Source: Candidatus Flexifilum breve (lineage in GTDB: Bacteria > Chloroflexota > Anaerolineae > Aggregatilineales > Phototrophicaceae). Taken from it: 64,000 bases of DNA. A model generated the notes under the pieces. It saw only the letters and a program-made list of their open reading frames with translations. It had not been told where the DNA came from and ran no database searches. The position numbers and the translations under genes are program-made. The DNA is taken from assembly GCA_016717205.1 (NCBI GenBank), contig JADKGC010000005.1, forward strand, positions 1 through 64,000. The letters are read 5' to 3'. Shown in pieces: positions 47,801-55,281 of this stretch. Each line of letters starts with the position of its first letter. Position 1 is the first letter of the stretch.

Positions 47801-49975
47801 GCGCCAGCCACGTCGCAAGTCTCGATATACACGATAACCAAGCACGTCTTGAAGTGCTTTTTGGGTTTCAGTGAGGGCTTGAAATCGAACGCTCGGTTCA
47901 CTGGCATACTGATCGATTCGCAAGTTCAGCGCGTCAAAAACCGCTCTGGACACTTCGTCGTGACGCAATCCACGCTCCCCAACTGCGTCCACGGCTCGAA
48001 AGAGTGCCCCACGCAAGAGCGCAACTTCGATGAAATCATTGAAGTGCCCTGCCTGTAGCGAAGCATCTTGACGGTTGTCGGTGAAACTGAGTAATTTATG
48101 GGCTTCAGGAGCCAAATCACTTACGTGTAACGTCTGTACCGTAGACAAACTGAGGATGGTCGTAGCGCTGCTTCGCCCCTCAGAGCTAAGCAGTGCTAAC
48201 TTGCTGAACTCGCCTTGCCGGGGAGCGTAAGTTACTCCACAGTTCAAGCAGAACTGAAAGGGAGCGGGGATGTAGTAACATTCCTGCCCATCGTGGCTGA
48301 TCTGCCCCTGTGTCGAAACCTCAAGACGACGAGGCATCCGGTCTCTGTAATAGCGTTTTAGCCGCGTGTCACCGCCACGATCTTCAAGCCAGTCTTCTGG
48401 CAGACGATCTACAATTTCGTCAAATTCCTCTGACCAAGGATTATTGGATCCAACATACAGGTAGCCTACTTCACTCTCTTCATCGTCCTGCTGATCACCA
48501 AAATCACGCGGCAGAAGCTGGCGTTCGTGGTGAGATGAGGTAGTGCGACGGACGGTGTAATACTCTTGACCGCACTCACGGCAAAAGCATAGTGGGTAAA
48601 GAAGGCGAGTACGCTCCTCACCTGGAACAAACTGCTGTCCATTCAAGGTGTAATGGCGCGTGTCTTCAGACTCAATCGACGCAAAAACCGTGTGTGCAGG
48701 ACTGATAAATTGGTGCAACCGGAATGAAAAAGGAGGGAATCCAGTTTCAGGATTAGGTTCACACTGGTATGCAGACAGCAACCATCGTTGGATTGCCAAT
48801 GCGCACGTTCCCTTATCAATTCCGATCTTATTCGCTAGCTCGGCCGCCGCTCCGTTTTCAGCGAGCAAAGGACGGGGTGAACGACGTACCCAACGTCCAT
48901 CATTCATTTCGATCCCAAATGTACTCTCAATCCAGCTAGAGAACGGATGCTGGACAAATTGGTTGTAATCCGTCGGCGCGACTGCCTTGTCACCGAGTCG
49001 CACTGTAGGCGTTATTCCGGGATAGTTGATGTCTTCTGCGGTAATTCGTTGCAGTGTTTCTACAACCACATGGTCGGGTTCAACCGTGCTGCCAAATAGC
49101 AGACTTCCAACATCAGCTACCTGCTGACGACGTTCTGAGTAGGTACCTTCAGTTGACAGCGTTGCCGAAGTTCCAATGAATTGGATCGGAGAACCGCTTT
49201 CCAATCGGTCACGAACTCGCCGCATCAATAGAGCTACATCTGCCCCCTGACGACCGCGATACGTGTGCAGCTCATCCAGAACCAAGAACCTCAATCCACG
49301 CGCTTGCTCGATCAATGCCCGCTCGTAAGGGCGTGTCATCATCAGTTCGAGCATGACGTAGTTGGTGAGCAGAATGTCTGGGGGGGACTGGATTATTCGC
49401 TGGCGCTTCTCACTTTCGTCTTGTCCGGTGTAGCGCTCAAAGCTCACATGCCTATCTGCTGAATCAGTCCCTAGATATTTCTTAAGCTCCTCTTCTTGGC
49501 TATTGGCGAGAGCATTCATTGGATAAACAATGATTGCCTTTATTCCATGTCCGCTACCATGCCGCAGTACATGATCCACGATTGGCACCATGTAGGCGAG
49601 GCTTTTACCGGAGCCTGTCCCGGTCGTGAGGATGTAGTTATGCTGAGCATTAGCCGTAAGAATCGCATCGCGTTGATGTTTGTGAAATCGCAGAAGCTGC
49701 CCACCTACCCCATTCGTCTTATTGCGCCGGAAGATATGGCTGCAAGCTGGATGCAAGATCTGCTGTGCTACAAGTTCATCTACTGTGCCACCTGATTCGA
49801 AGCTTGGATTGATCTGAATCAACGGATCAGGAAAAAATCGGCCTTCTCGAACTCCTCTTTCGACTTCATCCCTAATGCGGGAGTCCTGTATTGTGATGAA
49901 GCTAGACGCATACTTTGCGTAGTCATGCTTCAGTTGATCGCGTAAGGCAAAAACATCCATTGGATTAGATAACAT
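44819..49975 (-). CDS. YprA/DrmA-like helicase with MZB zinc region and nuclease-like C-terminus
   Basis: 1718 residues. Superfamily 2 helicase core: TGTGSGKSLAYMVP near 117, LVLDELHTYRGRQGADVALL near 232, GTSATLS, and QRSGRAGRSGQPALVF near 1015. Zinc clusters occur at CFCRECG, CLNCG and CIHCGY...CQRCG (near 1300), then an MZB/DUF1998-like end with CEAACYDCLLSYGNQ near 1560. Residues about 1610-1718 (RPDFVYRDQYTVVYVDGSHH then D, GYLVVRFGY) resemble DUF559/Vsr-type nuclease folds. In DISARM the helicase (DrmA) and DUF1998 protein (DrmB) are separate; here they are one chain with an added nuclease-like domain. It is the first gene of the operon. Confidence 0.9.
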   Translation of the reverse strand: MLSNPMDVFALRDQLKHDYAKYASSFITIQDSRIRDEVERGVREGRFFPDPLIQINPSFESGGTVDELVAQQILHPACSHIFRRNKTNGVGGQLLRFHKHQRDAILTANAQHNYILTTGTGSGKSLAYMVPIVDHVLRHGSGHGIKAIIVYPMNALANSQEEELKKYLGTDSADRHVSFERYTGQDESEKRQRIIQSPPDILLTNYVMLELMMTRPYERALIEQARGLRFLVLDELHTYRGRQGADVALLMRRVRDRLESGSPIQFIGTSATLSTEGTYSERRQQVADVGSLLFGSTVEPDHVVVETLQRITAEDINYPGITPTVRLGDKAVAPTDYNQFVQHPFSSWIESTFGIEMNDGRWVRRSPRPLLAENGAAAELANKIGIDKGTCALAIQRWLLSAYQCEPNPETGFPPFSFRLHQFISPAHTVFASIESEDTRHYTLNGQQFVPGEERTRLLYPLCFCRECGQEYYTVRRTTSSHHERQLLPRDFGDQQDDEESEVGYLYVGSNNPWSEEFDEIVDRLPEDWLEDRGGDTRLKRYYRDRMPRRLEVSTQGQISHDGQECYYIPAPFQFCLNCGVTYAPRQGEFSKLALLSSEGRSSATTILSLSTVQTLHVSDLAPEAHKLLSFTDNRQDASLQAGHFNDFIEVALLRGALFRAVDAVGERGLRHDEVSRAVFDALNLRIDQYASEPSVRFQALTETQKALQDVLGYRVYRDLRRGWRVALPNLEQCGLLRIEYEGLKDVCEAEDVWGVTTTALTSATPQTRAYIAKVLLDTLRRDLALKVVYLDPVLQDRIKQVSYQRLREPWAIDEDEQMQFASIAFPRASGKDDSQGHRYLSARGRFGAFLRRSGTFPDLADKLSIEDTNVLIQQLFEALKVAGLVEVVVEPKDREDVPGYQLNAGAMLWFAGTGERAFHDPVRVPRPPKDGARPNPFFVEFYRSMGTFLTGFEAREHTAQVPTIQREDREKRFRAGQLPILYCSPTMELGVDIAELNVVNMRNVPPTPANYAQRSGRAGRSGQPALVFTYCAGRSPHDQYFFRRPELMVAGQVAPPRIDLTNPDLIRAHLHSIWLAETEIDLGKTPKDILNVEGDEPALDLQVDVLKSAEAAKPNRDARRRAEHFLSMIDGVENPGDLLDATFKTIVRAFDLTCDRWRELYRSALKQAEVQGRIVRDASRSASDKKAAETLRRDAEKQLRLLTEIDNQAQSDFYSYRYFATEGFLPGYSFPRLPVSAYIPGRRSKEENFLSRPRFLAISEFGPRSIVYHEGSRYIINQVILPLREDDEDILTLRLKQCIHCGYLHPLRGEDSYDLCQRCGKPLETALPQPMLKMQNVVTRRRDRINADEEERLRLGYDLRSGVRFAEKNGRLEAQTARVLTNPDSEHLATLTYAQTASLWRINLGWARRKQKRQFGFVLDIERGYWEKNNEEQDDLDDRMSQRTRRVIPYVEDSRNCLLFEPVEALELEAMASLQTALKRAIQTVYQLEDSELAAEPLPDDQNRRLLLFYEAAEGGAGVLRRLVDEAGALARVAQIALEICHFDPETGVDRGRHPNAKELCEAACYDCLLSYGNQREHELLDRKRIRDYLMLLSQSSVESSPVHAARSEHLERLLARCESELERDWLVYLERKGCRLPDDSQIHVDACNTRPDFVYRDQYTVVYVDGSHHDQDRRSQRDTAQTVCMEDEGYLVVRFGYRDDWDKIIARYPHIFGGTV

Positions 49976-50139
49976 CCCAAGATAAGAATCCGTGAGGCAC
50001 GGAGGTGATTACTCCAGATTGTAGAGTTTAGCTCATTACCGATCTGACAGAAAGAAACCCCTTGTGTTTAGAGAGACTGAAGGTTCGCAAAATAAAAACG
50101 CGGCTGGAGTTAGCGTCCCCAGCCAAGACGATTTCGCGC

Positions 50140-51072
50140 TCACGCGGCATAAGCGTCCCTGAGCAACCGCGCTGCACGTTTCATGTATTTCGGGAACGAT
50201 GCCGGACTGTACCCGTTCTCAATTGCCGCTTGGCGGTACGTTTTTCCCTCCAACTGCGCCCGCAGCGCAACCGAAACACATTTCGTGTGCCGGTACTGCT
50301 CCAGCAGCGCCTCGGCAGGCGCGGTATTCCCATACTTGTATTGCTCACGCCAGTGGTACGGCGACGTGAAGCGTCCGTGATTGGGATGCTCGACCGGCTG
50401 TTCGAACAGCCCCGGAGGCGGGTACGTGTGCCCTTCTAGGAACACTTCTGCAAACTCATACTGGAGTTCCTGCTGCACGTACAACCCGTAACGCTGATAC
50501 CAGCGCCACACGTCAGTCGTGACGATGTTCGCGGCGGCTTCTTTGCCCACCTGCGTGGTGTGGTAGTACAGCGCGACCAAGTGCTTCGTTGACGACATGT
50601 ACTTGTTCGCCAGTTTGTGCATCACGCGCTCAATGTCAATCCGCATGTCGATCTCGGTCGCCCAGCCTGCCCAGCGTTCGCCCTGCTGGTGCTGTAAACC
50701 GTCGATCACATTTTCGTCTGCGGTATCACGACGGTCACTCTTGATCAGCGCGTCGAGGCTGTCGTACTGGTTCGCTTGGTAGCGGATCGTCGAGATTTTG
50801 CAGCGTGCCAAGATGAAGAACACGGTCTGCTTCCGCGACTTCTCCGCGAGGAATTCACGCTGCTCAACGAGCGTTTCCCACAGCGCCATGAACCCGAACT
50901 GCAAGCAGTCGGACAGTTCATCTTCGAACACACCGAAGTTCTTCATCACGTTTGAGGCGTAGTGCGCGAGATCGTCGTAGATTTGCTGAAACGTCAGATC
51001 GCCTGCCCAACTGGTTGGATAAACGGCAACACGCGGATACGGGCGAATCTTGCTGCGGAACTCAGAAGTCAT
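50140..51072 (-). CDS. Sigma-70-like RNA polymerase factor, divergent
   Basis: 310 residues from ATG 51072, which follows GAGGGAG. ELSDCLQFGFMALWETLVEQ resembles sigma region 2, and the C-terminal VALRAQLEGKTYRQAAIENG then YSPASFPKYMKRAARLL is an HTH like region 4. The middle (MHKLANKYMSSTKHLVALYY) is unusual. It may be an ECF-like sigma factor or a sigma-derived DNA-binding protein of the element. It lies 164 bases upstream of the helicase gene on the same strand and could direct expression of the defence operon (inference). Confidence 0.55.
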   Translation of the reverse strand: MTSEFRSKIRPYPRVAVYPTSWAGDLTFQQIYDDLAHYASNVMKNFGVFEDELSDCLQFGFMALWETLVEQREFLAEKSRKQTVFFILARCKISTIRYQANQYDSLDALIKSDRRDTADENVIDGLQHQQGERWAGWATEIDMRIDIERVMHKLANKYMSSTKHLVALYYHTTQVGKEAAANIVTTDVWRWYQRYGLYVQQELQYEFAEVFLEGHTYPPPGLFEQPVEHPNHGRFTSPYHWREQYKYGNTAPAEALLEQYRHTKCVSVALRAQLEGKTYRQAAIENGYSPASFPKYMKRAARLLRDAYAA

Positions 51073-51167
51073 AGTGAACACTCCCTCTCAAGCTGGAATC
51101 TGCCAGCGCGTTGAGCGCGACCGCTCAAGCACGCGGGAACAGCGCAGGGAGGGAGCCTGTCAAACAA

Positions 51168-51225
51168 AAAAGCCGACCCGGTGAGGGCGGCTCTTTGTGG
51201 ATTAGTTTTATAGGGTCGGCTTTTT
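51168..51225. terminator. Bidirectional hairpin upstream of the sigma-like gene
   Basis: AAAAAAGCCGACCC and GGGTCGGCTTTTT pair across about 30 bases, with a nested AGCCGACCC/GGGCGGCT alternative. T-runs exist on both strands. It can isolate the sigma-like gene from the Hsp70 island. Directly after it, GGCAGGTAGT (about 51227) and ACTACCTGCC (about 51272) form another inverted repeat. The remainder of 51290-51380 shows nothing clear. Confidence 0.6.
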
Positions 51226-51380
51226 AGGCAGGTAGTTCGGTGGTCACGTCCCGCAGGGATGGGGGCAGCGTACTACCTGCCGGTGTTTGAGAGGAAGGGG
51301 TCACGCGCTGTAGAGTCGCCGCGTCGGCGGTTGTGCGAGAAATCTCGCTTCTTGCACTCAAGAGCCACATTTCATGATAA

Positions 51381-51584
51381 GTGTCTAGGATAGAGTTGAC
51401 AAATCTCACGCATTTGAGTGATCCAAACCAATATGAACTAACCTTATACTTAGAGAGATTGCTTGTCCTCTTCCTAGCTGGGAAGCTGTTCGTTGCGGAT
51501 TTTTCAACAGCATTGCAACGGCTCTTCAAATTGTCGGACACCTTCTACTTAGGGGAAGTAATATCACTTATTCAAAAGCTATAG
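51381..51584 (+). CDS. Possible small protein before the Hsp70 gene
   Basis: 67 residues from GTG 51381: VSRIELTNLTHLSDPNQYEL then TLYLERLLVLFLAGKLFVAD. It is mostly helical with a hydrophobic centre. Its stop lies 20 bases before the Hsp70 start on the same strand, and its AT-rich composition matches the island, both favouring a real gene. No ribosome site is obvious at the GTG and no family is recognised. Confidence 0.35.
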   Translation: MSRIELTNLTHLSDPNQYELTLYLERLLVLFLAGKLFVADFSTALQRLFKLSDTFYLGEVISLIQKL

Positions 51585-51604
51585 TGCAAGGAGTGTGAAA
51601 TCAA

Positions 51605-53140
51605 ATGTCGCAACCACCCATCGGCATCGATCTCGGCACAACCTATTCCGCAGTTGCAAGTATTAATGACCAAGGTAACGTCTATTTGCTTCCAAATTCC
51701 GAAGGGGGAACACTCACCCCATCGGTGGTATTTTTTGAAGCACCGGGCAAGCTTGTTGTTGGACAGGTCGCCAAAGACGCTCGTGCAGATCACCCAAGCG
51801 AAGTAATCGAATTTGTAAAACGTTCTATGGGAACGGATCGACGCTTTAAATTTCAGGGACAAGATTTTACTCCCACTGAAATTTCTGCAATTATTCTCAA
51901 GAAACTAAAGCAGGACAGCGAAGCCGCGCTCGGAGGGATTCCAATTCAGCAAGCGGTTGTTACTTGTCCGGCATATTTTGGTGCTGAACGCCGCGACGCG
52001 ACAGAAAAGGCGGCGCAGATTGCTGGCTTAGAACTTCTTGCGCTTATTAACGAACCTACAGCGGCAGCCATGGCATTTGGCATGGGAGGCGACCGTAAAG
52101 GAACTGCTCTTGTTTTCGACCTTGGAGGAGGTACTTTCGATGTCACATTGCTTAGATTTGGACCCAATAACACGATTGATGTTCTAGTTGTTGATGGAAA
52201 CCATGAGTTAGGTGGCAAAGATTTTGACGACGCCATCATCTCCATCGCAATTAAGCGTTTTGCTGATGAGCACGCCTACGATATATACAACGATCTTGAG
52301 GCACTTGGAGAACTTCGCCAAAGAGCTGAAAAAGCAAAACATGATCTGACCGCTCGTGGTTCCACGACTATAAGCGTAACCGCTGACGGGCATAAGACGA
52401 AATTTGAATTGACACGTGAAGAATTCTCAAGCGCAATAGGTTATCACATTGAAGGAATGCGCCTTACCCTCATGAATGTCTTGGATGAAGCAGGGTTAAA
52501 GCCTAAGGACATTGATGAAGTACTAATGGTTGGGGGTTCGTCGCGCGTACCACTAGTTTATGATATGGTCGCCGCCTTCTTCGACAAGCAACCAAATACC
52601 AGTGTGCATCCTGATGAAGCGGTTGCACGTGGTGCGGCATTGTTCGCATCGCAAATGATGGCATCCACAAAAGGGACGGTTGTAGCGCCCCAAGTACGAG
52701 AGATCGTAGAACGTTTGCCGTCGGTACGTGATATCGTACCCCATAGCATTGGAACAACAGTGCTTTGGGAAGACGATTCTACTCATAACAGTGTAATTCT
52801 CGAACGTGGCTCAAAGTTGGATACGCCTGTTCGGAAAACATACAAGACGGTTTATGACGGTCAAACAGCGGTAGAGATTGACGTTAACGAAGGTGAAGGC
52901 GACGACTTGGATTATGTCCAAAGAATCGGAGGATTTGACCTTATTCTCCCCGAACCTCGCCCCGCCGGAAGTCCTATCGATGTCGAGATCATGCTTGATA
53001 GAAGTGGTGTAATCCACGTAGCAGCAATTGACCTAAAAAGTGGTCAACCGAAGTCGATCACAATTGATTACAGCTCAAATCTTAAGCCAGAGCAGGTCAC
53101 AGCACGGACGAAGTGGTTACGTGATCAGAATGTTACCTAG
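51605..53140 (+). CDS. DnaK/Hsp70-like protein lacking the lid domain
   Basis: 511 residues. The nucleotide-binding domain is complete: GIDLGTTYSAVA at the N-terminus, VFDLGGGTFDVTLL, NEPTAAAMAFGMG and MVGGSSRVPLVYDMV. A substrate-binding beta domain follows (VEIDVNEGEGDDLDYVQRIG then GFDL...IHVAAIDLKSGQ), but the protein ends about 100 residues before normal DnaK, without the helical lid and EEVD-type tail. It is therefore likely a specialised ATP-driven switch rather than a housekeeping chaperone. It leads a three-gene operon with J-like proteins, and no grpE is seen. AGGAG precedes the start. Confidence 0.9.
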   Translation: MSQPPIGIDLGTTYSAVASINDQGNVYLLPNSEGGTLTPSVVFFEAPGKLVVGQVAKDARADHPSEVIEFVKRSMGTDRRFKFQGQDFTPTEISAIILKKLKQDSEAALGGIPIQQAVVTCPAYFGAERRDATEKAAQIAGLELLALINEPTAAAMAFGMGGDRKGTALVFDLGGGTFDVTLLRFGPNNTIDVLVVDGNHELGGKDFDDAIISIAIKRFADEHAYDIYNDLEALGELRQRAEKAKHDLTARGSTTISVTADGHKTKFELTREEFSSAIGYHIEGMRLTLMNVLDEAGLKPKDIDEVLMVGGSSRVPLVYDMVAAFFDKQPNTSVHPDEAVARGAALFASQMMASTKGTVVAPQVREIVERLPSVRDIVPHSIGTTVLWEDDSTHNSVILERGSKLDTPVRKTYKTVYDGQTAVEIDVNEGEGDDLDYVQRIGGFDLILPEPRPAGSPIDVEIMLDRSGVIHVAAIDLKSGQPKSITIDYSSNLKPEQVTARTKWLRDQNVT

Positions 53141-53163
53141 CTGATCGAGAGCGAGGCAATGTA

Positions 53164-55233
53164 ATGGATAACTTCTATGAGCTGCTCGATCTTAGTGCTG
53201 CTGATAGCAGAGAAGCTATCGAGGACAGACTAAAAGAACTGGACAAGGAACTCAAGCGCCGTGTAAGAAACAAGGATGCAAAAGTACGCAACGACGCTGG
53301 GGACAAGCAGAAGCTTGTTTGGCAAGCAATGGGTAGGTTTAAGTCAGATGAGGACCGCGCTGCATACGACAAGGAACTTGAGGCGTTTAAAAAACAATCA
53401 AAGCTTGACGAACCCCTCATAGATGTTGATTTCTATGCTTTTCTTGATCTGCCGATTACAGCAACCGTTGATCAGATTCGGCAGCGGATCGAAGTGCTTG
53501 AAGCACAAGTAGACAGCCAATCCGGAGATGAACAGGCAGTTCGTCAAAACCAAGTGCTACAGGATGTACGCACTACTCTTTTGGATATTGAGAAGCGACG
53601 AAGATACGACGCACAACTAAACGCAAAGAGAGAGTTCCAACGTAGACGAGATCGAGAAAAACCTGTTCCAATTATCGTTGCTGATGCATCAGTGGGCAAT
53701 TGGATTGCATTAGAATCCACGCTTGATCAATTTCCTGATGAAGGTTTGTTCTTGCTACAGGATGGAGAGATCGAGGCTTGGCTCAGGTGGTCTTTAGGAC
53801 AGAAACAACGCGCAGCCTGGACTCGTGACATAGCTGACCGCTCCATAAAAAGTGATGCGCCTTTCCTAGAGTTTGAGGAGTTTCAGAGGCTCATCAATCC
53901 AAATCGCCCGTTTGTGTTGTATGGGCAAGGCGGTCATCCCAAACAAGGAAGTCCGCTCCAGCTTAACCAGATCGGTGATGTTGTGACATTGGCTGATAAA
54001 CATTGGGAGCTATTTCGACTACGCCTAGAGTATATCCTTGATTGGATTGCGGAGTCTCCAAATGAAACTGTGCTTGAGAAGTATCGACAGATGCCTCCAA
54101 GCAGCAATCCAGATATACAGCTTGAGCGTTTGCTGTACATCATTGATCCGCAGCTTCCAGCACCACAGGCGCTGATTCAAGGGGTTTCTGGGCAAACAAT
54201 TGACTTCGGACTTCTGAGTAAATGGGAACGCAGCGAGCACACCATCGAGATCGTTCAAGCCGGACGTGGGTATCTTTTTGGTACGGTTAGAGCATCCGCA
54301 GACTGGCTGAAGCTAAGCACAGCACACTTCGAGGGAAGAAGTAGTGAATTGAGAGTCGAAGTAGTTCCATCGAAACTTGTTGCAGAACAAGATAATCGGT
54401 GCGAGATAACGTTCAATTTTCTTGATGGACGCATCCCGCCACAGTCATTGGAAGTTCTCGTACGGCAGCGGACAGCTTGGCAAAGCATCACGAGTGTTTT
54501 CAAGCGCGACAACAAAGCAGAAAAACAAAGCGAATTCGATGCTCTGGACGTAGAGGATACACAACCACATAGGGTAACGCAGTCGAAATCGCGCTTGGTT
54601 CCTCTCGCCGCTGTACTGGTACTGCTTGCATTGATTATTGGGAGCGTGGTTGCTCTCAGTGGACGGATTGATTTCAACAATCTGACACCACCTGCTGTAA
54701 TTCAAGGATGGGAACGATTTGAGAGCGACTCTGTGGCACTTCAAATGCCTGCAAATTATGGATACTTCAGTTTTGATGAAAACCTCGACAATGCTTTGAG
54801 TCAAATGTCATCGCTTGGGTCTCAATTTGAGCAAATTGCTCAAGCTATTCGGCAAAATCCCTCACTGTTTGTCCTCTGGCTGTACGATGAGACGAAGTAC
54901 GGTACAGCAAGCATGTCAACAGTGTTGATAGGAAGAGAGCCTCTACAGCAGGCAGCTACTATTGATATGTATCTCGATGCAATGGAGTCAATGTTCTCAT
55001 CCAGTCAATTTCAGATCGACTCTCGTAGTGTGAATTCAATCGGACGCTATAATGCAGGTCGTCTTGTCGTGACGACAATGGTAACAGGAAGTATGCGAGC
55101 GACAACCCTAAGCTATATCATCATCCGAAATAATACGGTATGGTCCATTGCTTATGGCGTGAACTCAAATGATTTCGAGGAAAACCTTCCGATTTATGAG
55201 CAAAGTATCCGAACAATAGAATTGCCACAGTGA
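53164..55233 (+). CDS. Membrane protein with two J-like domains lacking HPD
   Basis: 689 residues. Two tandem J-domain-like segments (FYELLDLSAADSREAIEDRL ... AAYDKEL and FYAFLDLPITATVDQIRQRI ... RRYDAQL) occupy residues 1-155. Neither has the HPD tripeptide that activates Hsp70 ATPase. The middle contains an Ig/Hydin-like beta part (TIDFGLLSKWERSEHTIEIV). One membrane span lies at about 476-500 (RLVPLAAVLVLLALIIGSVV), followed by an extracellular domain of about 185 residues. It begins 23 bases after the Hsp70 gene and probably anchors the complex to the membrane. Confidence 0.75.
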   Translation: MDNFYELLDLSAADSREAIEDRLKELDKELKRRVRNKDAKVRNDAGDKQKLVWQAMGRFKSDEDRAAYDKELEAFKKQSKLDEPLIDVDFYAFLDLPITATVDQIRQRIEVLEAQVDSQSGDEQAVRQNQVLQDVRTTLLDIEKRRRYDAQLNAKREFQRRRDREKPVPIIVADASVGNWIALESTLDQFPDEGLFLLQDGEIEAWLRWSLGQKQRAAWTRDIADRSIKSDAPFLEFEEFQRLINPNRPFVLYGQGGHPKQGSPLQLNQIGDVVTLADKHWELFRLRLEYILDWIAESPNETVLEKYRQMPPSSNPDIQLERLLYIIDPQLPAPQALIQGVSGQTIDFGLLSKWERSEHTIEIVQAGRGYLFGTVRASADWLKLSTAHFEGRSSELRVEVVPSKLVAEQDNRCEITFNFLDGRIPPQSLEVLVRQRTAWQSITSVFKRDNKAEKQSEFDALDVEDTQPHRVTQSKSRLVPLAAVLVLLALIIGSVVALSGRIDFNNLTPPAVIQGWERFESDSVALQMPANYGYFSFDENLDNALSQMSSLGSQFEQIAQAIRQNPSLFVLWLYDETKYGTASMSTVLIGREPLQQAATIDMYLDAMESMFSSSQFQIDSRSVNSIGRYNAGRLVVTTMVTGSMRATTLSYIIIRNNTVWSIAYGVNSNDFEENLPIYEQSIRTIELPQ

Positions 55234-55281
55234 GCGACAAGCTAAAGTGCTTACCTAGCTGTCGCCAAGAAAGCAGGGATC

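Noticed and set aside
37858..49975. BREX assignment because of the PglX-like methyltransferase
   Set aside because: No BrxA, BrxB, BrxC or PglZ is present. SNF2 and YprA/DUF1998-type helicases point to a DISARM-related system instead.
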